64,000 bases of DNA from Gnetum montanum (GCA_015680685.1 MNCI01034627.1:510375-574374); one strand, 5' to 3'; positions 9,933 to 21,016 are shown, numbered from the stretch's first letter. The notes: generated by a model from the letters alone, not told the origin. A program made the numbers and translations.

Positions 9933-11770
9933 CCATTTGAGGCCCTCGGTTCCTTTTTAATTTTTTGTTTTACAAATTTCTTTAATTTTTCTTGTTTTTG
10001 TTTTACAACATCGTTTATGCTTTCTCATTTCTTTGTGTGATTGTTTATTTTTTGTTTGTTTGTTTTGTTTTTGTCTCTGTTTGTTATTTTTGTTTTTTTA
10101 GATTTGTCACCTAATAAGTGCTCTTGATGGTGGTATGAATTGTATTCTATTGATTGCTAATGTTTGGTTTTTACCTTTGAGTTATAATGTTGATACTAAG
10201 GTATGGCTCTTTTGATATAATAGTCAATGAGCCCATATCATCCATGCATCCATGAATTTCTATGGTCTCTCTTGGCTTGGAACTGTACAGTCCCCTTCTA
10301 TAATAATAAAAGTATTAACGAATCGGTGATTGGGCATTTCTCAAACTAAGGAAGGACTCAAGGACTGAAAAGGGTGTGACTTCAAAGGGATGTTTTCTTC
10401 TTGATTTTTCCTTACCATTCCGACATTGCTCCATTATCGGGAAGCTGAGCCAATAAAAATAAGTCTTTACATGGTGTGGTTCTCACTCAAAAAAACAAAA
10501 AAAACAATGGGAATTCAAAGCACACCCCTTAGACAAAATAATTATCTGGGCTACAAGCACTAGTTATGGAACTAAACAAACATGTTCCCTCTAACTAAGG
10601 CCCTTTTACGCTTCCTACTTCTCCCTTTCTCATTTTCCTCGAAATGATGTTGACTCTTTGGTGGAAGCATTCTTGTTACTTCAAGTGGATGGATTGGCCA
10701 AGTGTATTAATGCAGTCACTGGATGTGGATTGTTTGAGGCTGGATTTGGAATGAGATCTACTTAGTTACATTAACCATAAATACACAAGGGGCTGTACAC
10801 CACCTTGTTCTTAGGACTCCATTCCATTCTCTTCTTCCCATCATTCTTTCTCCATTTCCCACCTCATTTCCGGTTGTATCAGTAGTCTATATTTTGGTTG
10901 ATGCATTGTTTTCTCTTTGGTGAATTTTTGTGGTTAAGACTTTAACTCTTACTTCCAAATGACATTTCTAAAGCCTATGGACTCTTTGAATGTGGGTTTG
11001 TCAGGGCATAAAGGGCATGACCCTACTTTGGGAAGGATCCACTGGCATTCCTATTTGGTGCATCAGTTAACTTCTTTCCCTTAAACATTTCCACAATCAA
11101 CATTTTTTGTTTCATCCCCATCTCTGACATCCATTTTATCGACGTTGTCATTGTTTTTTTTTCTCCATTTTTTTTATTCCTTATCTTTTTCCATTCTATC
11201 GCTACTGGAGGATCGCTCTTAGTCATGGGGGCCCTGGTCCAATTTTTTCAATTTTTTCTAACCCCTACACCTTGGGTAGTCACCAGTGTTATATCTCTAG
11301 AATCCATATTGGCCATATCACAACTCAACCAATGGACCTTACACCGAGGCAAGGTATCAACTATATTATGATTTACTTATCCTTGCTCATATGTGACTGT
11401 GTTTGTGTGTGCAGATGGCAATCATATAGTAATGGACTGGACCTGGAGGAAACACTTAGGACGGACTGGTGCTGGAACGGTTGTGCAAGGAACAAGATTG
11501 ATGGCGTGGCTATGGATGGACAACAGAAGGCACAATCTTAGCATCGGTAGCAACACGTCTTCTCCTTTTTTTTTCTCTCTCTCTCTTCTCTCTCAGCTAC
11601 CAAATAAGGCTAGATGTCAATTGTGTATAGTGTTCACTCTTGTAATCATGAACACTAATGTTGATTTGTTCACATGTCATCCCATTCACCGTTAGTTGTC
11701 ATTCAAGTCAATAATTCCATACCTTCCCAATATTTTGTAGGGAACTCGAGGACGAGTTTTCATTCAATCA
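9933..11770 (+). other. 3' region of element A between integrase and polypurine tract
   Basis: About 1.8 kb with no sense-strand pol gene. It opens with a T-rich tract (9955-10110) also found in element C and, inverted, in B1. A second conserved zone at 10660-11540 contains the decayed antisense ORF annotated separately. The sense strand over the same zone encodes a hydrophobic stretch ending LTPTPWVV, shared with B1. TTTGTGTGTGCAG at 11402-11414 resembles a 3' splice site. CT-rich sequence at 11561-11595 matches the (GA)n tract of B1 in position. Confidence 0.7.
10960..11226 (-). pseudogene. Conserved antisense additional ORF of element A (decayed)
   Basis: The minus strand is open from ATG 11226 for 67 codons with hydrophilic, Lys-rich composition (DPPVAIEWKKIRNKK, then VEMFKGKKL). 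A one-base shift continues into CQWILPKVGSCPLCPDKPT. The plus strand of B1 at 20747-21016 encodes the matching EPLVAIAWKTLKNKK and CQWVLPKVGSCLECPNKPT, with the ATG at the same alignment position. Element C retains CKWFLPKV. Additional ORFs, including antisense ones before the 3' LTR, are known in plant Ty3/gypsy elements, mainly the Tat branch. No function is assigned; the two CxxC-like cysteines could bind metal. A sense-strand origin is not excluded. Confidence 0.5.
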
Positions 11771-11778
11771 TGGAGGTA
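11771..11778 (+). other. Polypurine tract of element A
   Basis: TGGAGGTA directly precedes the 3' LTR, within CAATCATGGAGGTA. B1 (CAATCATGGGGGTA, minus strand) and C (TTGTGGGGGTA) have the same signal. It would prime plus-strand DNA synthesis. Confidence 0.75.
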
Positions 11779-12584
11779 TGATGAACCACGATATCGCGTA
11801 CGCAATATCATAGCCACCACACAATATCGCATACGCGATATCATGTCCTACCTCATCTTCTATAAATAAGAGACGGTGCCCTTGGTTCCAATGCAGTTAG
11901 ATTTAGACCCTTAGCCAGATTCTTGTAGTTTTGTTATTCGAGAGAGAATTATTTCTGTGTGCCCGCAGTAGGAGTCATAGAGTGAACAGATCTTTATTCA
12001 AGTAATTTGTACCTGAGCACAATTTTATGTACAGCAATAAAGATGAACTTTATGATAAACCTTGCAGCATACATATTAAGCTAATTAGTAATTAATGATT
12101 GTTTAACGCTTTCCTAGTTAATTAATATCTCTCCCAACCTTCAACCCCCTTAGTTAAATACACTCAGTACAATTGCTTCGAGCATGCATGTAGCGCTTGG
12201 TAACCCAGTAACGATTAGCATTTGGTAATCCCAGCAACGTTGCACTGATTCAGGATATGTACGACAAGTGGGAATGGATACTGGTGTTAGGGACATTTAG
12301 AACTTAGTTAATGAAGAGTTAATGTAAGTTAGTCACTTAGTTCTCTCTCCCTCTCCTTTATTAGTAGAAGACATAAAAAGCACAAAAACTATAAAAATCA
12401 TATACCTCAAGCTTACTTAACCATACAACCGTGACAATATAAGTAAGTTTGGGAAGACAACGATTGATTAACCCTAAGTGTTCCATTAAGACACGTAAGC
12501 ACTTAGTCCTTGGAGTTCGACCTGATCATGCGTGAAACACTCGTATTCGTATAGTTGAGTGTAGGGGTACCTCGCCACTCATCA
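11779..12584 (+). repeat. 3' LTR of element A
   Basis: An 806-bp direct repeat of 2789-3581 with the same ends. Its U3 carries one extra GATATC-type palindrome unit compared with the 5' copy (11789-11844). The TATA box and AATAAA are retained. It ends 3.4 kb upstream of the KCS start. Confidence 0.92.
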
Positions 12585-12976
12585 TGAGTAGTAAAATTAG
12601 AACCCCAAGATAATTGTAATTCTGGCCAAGAGGCCAATTACCAGTCCCGCTTAAGAGAGTCATTCTCTATCATGGTAAAATAATTTTATCCTCATAATAG
12701 TTAAGGGGGAACTTTCTTAATCACATTTTTTTCTAGACTTTGCCATGGTAAATAAATAATTATTGTTATAAAGCTAAGATAAGATATGAACTTTTTCACA
12801 AAAATTATTATTTGTGAGAGTCCAACTACTTTGTAACTTGGAGTTTGTTGGAAAATCAATTCTCTAAGATTTTTTTAATTTGAAAAATATTAAAAATTCT
12901 TTGGACCAAATAATAAATATATATCACAAATATATAATTAAACAACTACATGTATCTCAGCATTGCCTCTTAGAAT

Positions 12977-13102
12977 CAAGCCCAGGACAGGAAAGGACTT
13001 TGACAATTATGTTAGTTTCAAGCCCAGGACAGGAAAGGACTTTGACAATTATGTTAGTTTCAAGCCCAGGACAGGAAAGGACTTTGACAATTATGTTAGT
13101 TT
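12977..13102. repeat. Three perfect 42-bp tandem repeats
   Basis: Units at 12977-13018, 13019-13060 and 13061-13102 appear identical. Each begins CAAGCCCAGGACAGGAAAGG. Because 42 is a multiple of three, open frames arise on both strands; these are repeat artefacts and not genes. Partial units (AATTATGTTAGTTT) continue to about 13310. Confidence 0.9.
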
Positions 13103-14642
13103 GGTGGCCATTCAATAATGTTAGTTTCATGCTCAACATTGCCACCAAACTAACATAATTGATCAAAGTCCTTTTAATAACCTTTCAGTAACCTTTAGTT
13201 AGTTTGACAAGTATCTCAGAATAACCTTAGTTTGGTGGCCATTCAATAACCTTTCCTTTCCAATTATGTTAGTTTCGTGCTCAGCATTGATCTCCAATTA
13301 TGTTCGTTTGGTGGCCATTCAATAATGAGCACGAAACCTTCCTTACGTAGTCACAGTACAGCTAGCATACACTAAGTGCAATGACAGGAAAGCGAAAATT
13401 TCATTAAGTTCAGCGCGACTGCAACGAAACGGAAAGGATAAATAACCTAGCACAGCAGCAGACAGGAACACAAACGGCTGTACCGTAAAAGAAAGCCCGC
13501 TATATTTCATTCACGTGAAATTTACCTCGGATGGCCGCAGGGCTGGCATTTCAGAATTTTCCAACCTGGACGTGTTCGTCCTGCAGGTTTAAATTATGTG
13601 GTTCATATACGTTATCAAATCGCATCTACTTTCATATACCCGTCAAATTCCAGGACTGGGTAGCCGTTCAAGGTAGCAAGAACGGGGCCCAGAAAGCTAC
13701 ACAAAACTGCCCGTGGCCGATGCCAATATGACGACGTCCACATGCTGGTTTCCAAATGACGCCTCGTAGTTATTGGTATGCAGTGTTTGGGGATGGGACT
13801 GTGGCACCCTGTTATTCATGTATGTTAATTAAGTGCATGAGCGTTAATTTTGTCGTATAAGGTGTCAATTCCGCATGCTAATTTAATCAGCGCAAAATCC
13901 AGAATGGTCGTCATCACTCTCCGCAAACGTTTGGTTCCGAGAAAATTTCGTATTTTCCTGCTCTTAACATGTTATATACAAACTTATTATACAAAATTTC
14001 GTCATCACTTGCTCTGTTATATATGATGTTATATACAAACTTATTATACAGGCATTTGATGTTTTTATAAACATGCAAAAATAATACAGGCAGGTGAAAG
14101 GTCAAAAACGTCATCCTAAAATTCCAAGCCTATGCTCTCTGCCTTCCTTGAGCTTGCAAGGTTTGAGTAAGTTGTATATAAGCTATTTTCATAAAGTTTT
14201 AGTTAAGGATTTTTAATTTCAAAGTTTTAAGTAATAGGTTTGATTTTAGTAGGCAATGCTGAGTTATACGGTTCAAATTGGACTCTATGTTTTAGGATGT
14301 ACCTATATCGCAATTATTTTAGGGTTTTAACATAAAATTTTGATTAAAAATAAATAGTATAATATAAGCTAAGATGAGTTATATTGCAAGGTTGAAATTC
14401 TATTTTTTAGTTTAGGTTTTTTTAGATAATTTCAAGTTTTTTCTTTCTTTTAGCATGAAATAAATTCAAAATAAATTAAATGAATTAAAGGATTTTAAGG
14501 CTATTTACATTATCTTATATAATTTTACTCCTATTTTCTCCTATTTTCTCATAATCAAGTAACTTTATTCAGTACAAGTCTCTACAAAGGAGCACTTCTT
14601 TTTAGTTTAATTTTGGTTGTTATTTGAACCTTTCTTCAATTC

Positions 14643-15081
14643 GTCATTGGAAAGAAGTGCATTTGTGAAAAGATGCTTCTTTCTTTGTTATTGACATGGA
14701 AAAATCCCTATGGGGGACTATCCTTGGAATCCTTGGAACAACCCAAGGCATCATGTGGTCAACTTCTATGTGTCTAGATAACATGAAGTACATATATAAT
14801 GCATGCTACTAGGCTGGGATATCAAGTAACCTCTTTCTAGCATGATCTTGTCTATGACTAGGTACACCTAAGACATGGTTAATAGCTAACATGAAACTTT
14901 TAATTCTCTAAAACTACTCTTGTGTAATAGTGGATTGGGATACCAAGTATCCTTTCATAGTATGATCTTATCTATGACTACATACCATAAAGGCATGTTT
15001 GATAGTCATTGGAAAGAAGTGCATTTGTGAAAGGATGCTTCTTTCCTTGTTATTGACATGGAAAAATCCCCATCGGGGAGT
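14643..15081. repeat. Pair of 77-bp direct repeats with a second nested duplicated pair
   Basis: 14643-14719 and 15005-15081 match with about four differences (both start GTCATTGGAAAGAAGTGCAT). Between them, about 14812-14862 and 14933-14982 are a second, weaker pair (GGGATAYCAAGTA... and ATGATCTTRTCTATGACTA). The arrangement suggests successive segmental duplication in the KCS upstream region. Confidence 0.8.
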
Positions 15082-15872
15082 CTTTCTCTTCATGTTATTT
15101 CTATCCATCATTTTTTTCCATCCTCCTGAAATCATAAATGCTGTTCACTCCAATAAATATGAGGAAGTACATCTTAACCTACAAAGGAGAGTGCTAGAAA
15201 GGATTTTGATGTGGTCTGAAAATTGCAAATAACTTTTATATAAATTGTATTATATTTTTCCATTTAACTAAAATCATAAATGCTGTCCTGAAAATTATAA
15301 ATGTTACCTTTTCTTTCCATCGTATTATATTCAAGCATATTATGCAGGTATGCATAATTAATGTTTTTCAAACATTGTTATACGTTTTTAAAAACGCGAA
15401 ACACGGAAAAGAAAACCTAAAACATAGCGGTAAAATCTTAAAAATTCCGAGCCTGAATTGCAACCCTCACTGGGTGCCCTCGAGGCGCCAGTTATCGGTG
15501 ACTTCAGGGTTTGACTGAGATTCTGGGAAACCTGAAGGTTGCAGACACGGGCAGGTTCCATTTCCCATTTTAACGAAATTGGAATTTCCATCTTCAGAGC
15601 TCCAATATAGTAGCATTTATTCACCCATATCTGCAATGAGCAGTACACTTTATCCACCGATCTTTCCGACAGACAGAGTAATCAATCAAGCGTTTTTATG
15701 GCAAGACAAGGAGCGGCAACCAACAACCGCAGGTTCCATTCCATCGAAACGGGGCCCGGTCCAGCGCCCTTCTTCAATGATGCCACCAAGCCCCACGACA
15801 CCGAGACCGCCACGCATTCAAAGTGTCTTAAATTCCGACCACCTAAACGGCCAGCTGTATGCCCAACTCCAT

Positions 15873-15884
15873 GCTATTTAATGG
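15873..15884 (+). promoter_or_regulatory. Possible TATA-like element of the KCS gene
   Basis: GCTATTTAATGG lies about 110 bases upstream of the start codon and is the only TATA-like string at a plausible distance. No transcript evidence is available, so this is a weak call. Confidence 0.25.
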
Positions 15885-15992
15885 TGCAAACGGGATTGGC
15901 CTCAGAGCACTGAGCGGCCACATTTTGGGAACAGTGGTCAACGGAGAGAAAGCAAAAACCAAGAAAGAGAGACAGAGAGAGAGAAAAAGCGG

Positions 15993-17432
15993 ATGGACCT
16001 GCTGGATGCTTTTGCGCAGCTGCTTGTGCCATTGGCCGTGACGGTGGCAATAGCGCTGAAATGGCTGCGGTATCGGCGCAGCCGGTGCTGCTACTTGGTG
16101 GATTACAGCTGCTACCACCCGCCGGACGAGCGGAAGTTGAACACGGAGGCGAGCATCTACTACACGGTGAACCTGGAGCCTGTCTTGGCGGAGCGCCTGG
16201 ACCTGCAGTGGCGGGTTCACCTGCGCTCGGGCCTGGGCGAGGAAACCTGCGTCTCCAGATTCATCCTCTCGGACAACCGCCACGCCACGCTGGACGAGGC
16301 CCGCGAGGAGGTCGAGGAGGCCTTCACGGCGGTGCTGGACGACCTGTTCGCCAAGACGGGCGTCAAACCGGCGCAAATCGACATCCTCATCGTCAACATC
16401 AGCACTTTCAGTCCGGCGCCGTCGCCGGCGTCGTGGGTGGTCCACCGCTACAAGATGCGGGACAATATCAAGGCCTTCAATCTCTCCGGCATGGGCTGCG
16501 CCGCCAACGTCATCGGCGTAGACATGGCCCGGGATTTGTTATCCCTGAACCCCGAATCGTACGCCCTCGTGGTGGGCACCGAGACCATCACCATCAACGC
16601 CAACTACGCCGGACGCGACAAGTGCATGATGATCACCAACTGCCTCTTCCGCGTCGGCGGCAACGCCGTGCTGCTCTCCAACCGCGCCGGCGACGCCCGC
16701 CGCGCCCGGATGCGCCTGCGCCGCGTCGTCCGCACCACCTACGCCGCCGCCGACGACGCCTTCGGCTGCGTCGTGTCCACCGAGGACGACGCCGGAATCT
16801 ACGGAATCTCCCTGCAGCCCTGCCTTATCCAGGTCGCCGGCGAGGCCGTGCGCCGGAATCTGACCGAGCTCGGCCCCAAAGTTCTGCCCCTGCGCGAGCT
16901 GCTCCGTTACGCCTACTACAACATGCTGCTCCCGCGCCTCCGCCGGCGCCGGAGAACCGAGGAGCAGCCGGCGCCGGCGCCGTACGTGCCGAATTTCCGG
17001 TCCGCGTTCGAGCACTTCTGCATCCATCCCGGCGGGCGCGCGGTGATCAACGGCGTGGGCAGGAATCTGGGGTTGACGGACTACGATCTGGAGCCGTCGC
17101 GCATGGCGCTTCATCGGTTTGGGAACACGTCCACGTCCGGGATTTGGTACGAGGCCGCGTATTTGGACGCCAAGCGGCGGCTACGCCGCGGGGATCGGCT
17201 GTGGCAGATTGCTCTGGGTTCTGGTTTCAAGTGTAATTCTGCTGTCTGGGAGGTGCTCCGGGAGGCCGATCCGGAGGCTGGCAATGTCTGGGATGATGTT
17301 ATTCATCGTTACCCCTGCAACACCAGGAACCGCTTCACCCAGGAGTATTGCCGCGAAATGATCAGTTATTTCCAGGAGCGCGAGCTGGGAAAGAATCCTC
17401 CGCCACCGCAGATGCCAGGCAGAGCTGACTAG
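15993..17432 (+). CDS. 3-ketoacyl-CoA synthase (very-long-chain fatty acid elongase condensing enzyme)
   Basis: Condenses malonyl-CoA with long-chain acyl-CoA, the first and chain-length-setting step of elongation in the ER, feeding cuticular wax, suberin and sphingolipids. The 479-residue frame has no intron. Residues 7-23 form one hydrophobic segment. YLVDYSCYHPPDERK (34-48) starts the FAE1-type domain. The catalytic triad is visible: Cys169 in NLSGMGCAAN, His345 in FCIHPGGRAV and Asn378 in HRFGNTSTSGIWYE, the last two spaced as in FAE1. The C-terminus keeps QIALGSGFKCNSAVW. Oddities: the N-terminus seems to have one membrane segment where two are usual, the RTHKGAD-type motif reads RTTYAAAD (no His), and an Arg-rich/Pro-Ala linker is inserted at 315-330. 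The gene is far more GC- and CpG-rich than its surroundings. The start ATG has a good GCGGATGG context. The paralogue class is not resolved. Confidence 0.94.
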   Translation: MDLLDAFAQLLVPLAVTVAIALKWLRYRRSRCCYLVDYSCYHPPDERKLNTEASIYYTVNLEPVLAERLDLQWRVHLRSGLGEETCVSRFILSDNRHATLDEAREEVEEAFTAVLDDLFAKTGVKPAQIDILIVNISTFSPAPSPASWVVHRYKMRDNIKAFNLSGMGCAANVIGVDMARDLLSLNPESYALVVGTETITINANYAGRDKCMMITNCLFRVGGNAVLLSNRAGDARRARMRLRRVVRTTYAAADDAFGCVVSTEDDAGIYGISLQPCLIQVAGEAVRRNLTELGPKVLPLRELLRYAYYNMLLPRLRRRRRTEEQPAPAPYVPNFRSAFEHFCIHPGGRAVINGVGRNLGLTDYDLEPSRMALHRFGNTSTSGIWYEAAYLDAKRRLRRGDRLWQIALGSGFKCNSAVWEVLREADPEAGNVWDDVIHRYPCNTRNRFTQEYCREMISYFQERELGKNPPPPQMPGRAD

Positions 17433-19448
17433 GTATCTTCTTCTTATTCTTCTTCTTCTTCTTCTGTTGCAGCAGGCATATTCTGAGTGTCTCGAATGTA
17501 AGATACTATAGATCGACAATTCTATTCTATTCTATTCTAGTCTAGGGGGCTTCTGCGTTGTGGCTAACCGGTGGTGGGATTGGGTTAGTCTGCATGAAAT
17601 GTCGTGTCCCATTGATAAGGGCTTGGGTTTAATCGAGGAGTGTGTGTCTTTTGTTGTTTTGCTGGTATGGTAAGATTTGCGTCTGTATTTACATGTATAT
17701 CTGCTGCCCATGCCTATTGCATTCAACGCCTGTTGCTGCTCTGTTTACTTCGTTGTGCTGTTCTACTACCTACCCCTGTCATTTGATGGAGTCAGCTGGC
17801 TTAGATTCGTAATCGATGTAGTTGCAGACTGGCAGGGCCTTTACAGTTGTCTGTAAAAGCGAGTGTTTTTTTCCCAATTCGCGACACGCGATACCGAGAT
17901 TGGGAAAGGGCTCAGTGTTCGAAACTCGAAAAGGCTGTGTTTTGACTGTTTCCGTCTGCAGGGGTTGTAAAGGTTTGTTTCGTTTCGACTGTACGTGAAG
18001 ATTTGACAGCCGAGCTATGTAAAGTGGAAAAGACGAGAACTCAACTAAACATATGCAACTCTTTTACGGTGGCCCGTCACGGCGGGCAAATGATAGTATT
18101 GTAATTTAGTGCGTCCACGAGAAATTTGTTATACCGTGTTGCCAGTTTTTTGCGCCTGCGACAATTTCGTGTGCAGACACGTGAGTAAAGTGAAGGCAAA
18201 CCGTTAACATACGCTTAGATTTGTTATTTCTTTAATTACAAACACTATTTTTTTTTTCAATTCGACGATGCAATGTTAGTATTTACCTATAGATATTTGA
18301 AATATAGTTAATGTAAAATTATTGTTCATCTCTGTTGCTGTTGTTAATATCTAATTTATATTTCGCTAACATGTGAATGTTCATCCCATGTTATAAATAT
18401 TGTTATAAAAAAGATTTGAAAGTAGTGTGTTTGGCTTATGCTTTCTTCTTTCCCATTTGCTGCCATTAAGAAATTCTCTAAGGTGACAAAGATCACAAAG
18501 ATCCAGGAGCTTGTTTCTTGCTGAGGGTTTTCTCATTTTTCCCTTATTTTATTTTTTTGTTGTGATCACAAATGATTTAAAACTCACAGATGAGAGGCCA
18601 ACTCATCTAAAAACAGAAAAAGCTTGCCTGAGAGGGTATAATTAAATTGGAAAATGGATAGAGAAATAGTGAATGGATATGGATGAGTGATTCCGTTTTT
18701 AGTTATTTTCTTTCTTAGTCAAACAGTCAATATCATCTTTTTAAAGTCATCTCCACCAATTCATAAAGATATAATATATATATATATATCTAAGCTAATT
18801 TATAAAATCTAGTAGCCATCATACTAAGGCTTTTGGTTGTGGCCGTATGAAAAATAATATACTTTAGGAAACAATTTCTATTTAGACTACATCATTGTGC
18901 ATAGCCAAAGCTTTGTGAATGACTAAATTCTTATGTGAAGGATTAGAATGTTTTTGCTAATGCTAGTGAGGAAATATTGGTACAAAAATTGGTCTAAAAG
19001 TTCCATTCCAATACCCAAGTTCATTAAGACATTATTGTTGGTGCCAACACTCCCATGCCAGCATGGGGCCTTGATTAAATAAGTTCTAGTTTATTAATAG
19101 TAAAAAAATCCTATGGTTTTACCTCATTATCTTGTAATGAAATTGGTTGCAAGTTTGAGTCACAATTTAGAAATGGCTCTATTCCTTAATAACTATCATG
19201 TTGGCAATACATCATAAAGCATATCTACAGTCATTCTTTGGTTTGACAATCATAGTTAAGCGGGAAACATGATAATTTAGAGAATTTGAAGAACTTGCAG
19301 AGGAGTTTAATGATAACTTAAATGTGACTTTATGTGGCAACCTTTACCTAACAAGCTAATGAGATTATCACTTATGCAACCTATCACTATATTTTGTTAA
19401 TAAAAAAATAAAACAAAAATAAATAAATAAAAGAAGCGAAAGAGTTAG
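17433..19448. other. Downstream flank of the KCS gene
   Basis: A CTT-rich microsatellite (about 17436-17465) lies directly after the stop codon and probably falls in the 3' UTR. To about 18200 the sequence is mixed in composition and retains CpG. It then becomes AT-rich, with an (AT)n run at about 18774-18789. No further gene, RNA gene or recognisable transposon is seen before the LTR at 19449. No single poly(A) site can be chosen. Confidence 0.6.
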
Positions 19449-20137
19449 TGATGAGTGGTGAGGTACCTCTACACTCAACCATACGAATACGAGCATTATG
19501 CGTGATCTGGTCAAACTCTAAGGACTAAGTGCTTATGCATCGTTACAGAACAAGGATGGGTTGGACGATTGTTATCTTCCCAAGCTTACTCGTATGGCAT
19601 GATTGTATGGTTAAGTAAACTTGAGGTATATGATTTTTATGCTTTTTTTTACGTTTTATGTCCTGGTGCTAAAGAGGAAAGAAGTGAATTAATTGAATAA
19701 CTAATTTAAATTAACTAATCAGTTAGGTTCTAACTAGTCCTAACACCAGCATCCGTTCTCACTTTCCATACACATCCTAAACTAATGCAACACTACTGGG
19801 ATTACCAAACACTAATCGTTAGTGGGTTACCAAGTGTTCCACGCATGCTCAAAGTGGTTGTACTAAGTGTGTTTACTTGTGAAAATTAACGAATCAATAA
19901 AAGCAACATTAATTAACTAATGAAAGCATTAAAGAACTGTAAATAGCATTAAGGGTGAGGGATAAGCTATTCTAAATGCTGCAAGGTTTATCACAAAGTT
20001 CATTTTTATTTCTAGACGTAAGGTGTGCTAAGGTACATAATGCTTGAATAAAGATCCATTTGCTTTATAACTCCTACTGCATGGTAGGATCCGATATCAC
20101 GGGCGCGATATCACAACCCTGATATTGCAACTCATCA
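19449..20137 (-). repeat. 3' LTR of B1, lacking the TATA region
   Basis: The ends TGATGA/TCATCA and the body match the LTR of element A in inverted orientation. At 689 bp it is about 100 bp shorter: the interval holding TATAAATA in element A is missing between the GATATC palindromes (20092-20131) and the GGATCTTTATTC block. As a promoter it should be crippled. Confidence 0.88.
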
Positions 20138-20151
20138 TACCCCCATGATTG
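20138..20151 (-). other. Polypurine tract of B1
   Basis: The minus strand CAATCATGGGGGTA directly abuts the LTR, as in A. Confidence 0.75.
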
Positions 20152-20352
20152 AATAAAAACGCGTCCTCGAGTTCCTTATATAATATTGGGAAGGTATGGG
20201 ATTATTAACTGAATGACAACTAACGATGACATGGAATGACAAACTCAGAGTGCCCGAGGAATAGATCGACAAATATATTACAGCATTGGTGTTCATACCC
20301 ATTGTGGTGAACACTGTACATATATGATATCTAGACCCTCATTCGACAGCTT

Positions 20353-20353
20353 T

Positions 20354-20397
<44 letters not shown>
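20353..20397. repeat. (GA)n microsatellite
   Basis: An almost pure GA run with one AAAG interruption. On the element's sense strand it is a CT run, at the position where A (11561-11595) and C (about 43595-43620) have CT-rich sequence before the polypurine tract. It probably expanded from that tract. Confidence 0.9.
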
Positions 20398-20400
<3 letters not shown>

Positions 20401-20746
20401 AGGCACGTTGCTACTGATGTTGAAACTATGCACATCATTGTTCATCCATAGCTACATGTCCAAACTTGTTCCTTGTGTAAACAATCTAGCTCTAGTCCAT
20501 CCTGAGTGCTCCTACTTATCCTAGTCCATTGTTCGTGTAATCATCATCTGCACACACAACACACTCACGAATTAGCAAGGGTAGATAAAACCTAATGCAA
20601 CTGATACCTTGCCTCGATATAAAGAACATTGGCTAGGTTGTGGGTATGGTAGATACTAGGTGAGAGGTTCATGACTAATAACTACCCAAGGTGTAGGGGT
20701 AAGATAATTAGGGAATGGAAAAATTTGTGACAGGGCCCTCACGACT

Positions 20747-21016
20747 ATGAGCGAACCTTTGGTAGCAATAGCATGGAAAACTTTAAAGAACAAGAAGGAT
20801 AAGAGAAACAACAATGGTGAAGCCAATAAAACAAAAGAAAAAATGGATGTTATTGATGGGGTGAATGAGAAATAGTTGATTGCGAGAAATGTTGAAGGGA
20901 AAGAGCTTAACAATTGCACCAAAAAGGAATGCCAATGGGTCCTCCCCAAAGTAGGCTCATGCCTTGAATGCCCTAACAAACCTACAAACCAAAGAGTCCA
21001 TAGGCTCTTGGAATGA
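20747..21016 (+). pseudogene. Conserved antisense additional ORF of B1
   Basis: Antisense to the element, an ATG at 20747 opens a hydrophilic frame of 89 codons with one internal stop (TAG at 20873). It starts MSEPLVAIAWKTLKNKK, passes a Lys/Asn-rich linker and ends with CQWVLPKVGSCLECPNKPT before TGA at 21014. Similarity to the element A copy continues to about 21250 (GENGMES). The opposite strand holds a 142-codon frame (21084-20656) with a strongly hydrophobic segment at residues 79-106, which could instead be an env-like remnant. The antisense reading is favoured by its composition and the aligned start codon. Function unknown. Confidence 0.5.

Larger units (their letters stand above)
2789..12584 (+). 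mobile_element. Athila-like Ty3/gypsy LTR retrotransposon A, complete but dead
   Basis: A full-length plus-strand element: LTR, Asp-type PBS, gag, protease, RT, RNase H, integrase, a long 3' region, polypurine tract, LTR. The LTRs share TGATGA...TCATCA ends and look roughly nine-tenths identical by eye, which suggests an old but not ancient insertion. Athila affiliation rests on the RT block FMDDFSTYG, on FPLPFIDQVL followed by a GYSGYNQI block, on the integrase WGIDFMG and NGTHF blocks, and on the PBS. Every gene has premature stops, many explained by CGA-to-TGA or TGG-to-TGA changes. It lies upstream of the KCS gene in the same orientation, with 3.4 kb between them. Confidence 0.92.
12585..15992. 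other. Upstream flank of the KCS gene
   Basis: No supportable coding gene. 12585-12960 is AT-rich. 12977-13330 is tandem and scattered repeat (separate entry), with GGTGGCCATTCAATAA recurring near 13103, 13235 and 13311. About 13340-13760 and 15370-15990 are more balanced in base composition and keep CpG sites, unlike the transposons, so they are the best candidates for host regulatory DNA. 13968-14053 contains a direct repeat TGTTATATACAAACTTATTA. 14100-15300 is AT-rich with duplicated blocks. A GA-rich stretch at about 15963-15990 precedes the KCS start and probably lies in the 5' UTR. Confidence 0.6.

Noticed and set aside
12977-13102. CRISPR-like repeat
   Set aside because: Adjacent units without unique spacers, in a plant genome.
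12880-13166. Overlapping open frames on both strands
   Set aside because: They arise because the 42-bp repeat is a multiple of three.
16061-17236. 391-codon plus-strand frame and several long frames on both strands inside the KCS gene
   Set aside because: They are shadows of the GC-rich KCS coding sequence, with low-complexity Arg/Pro/Ala translations and no domain.
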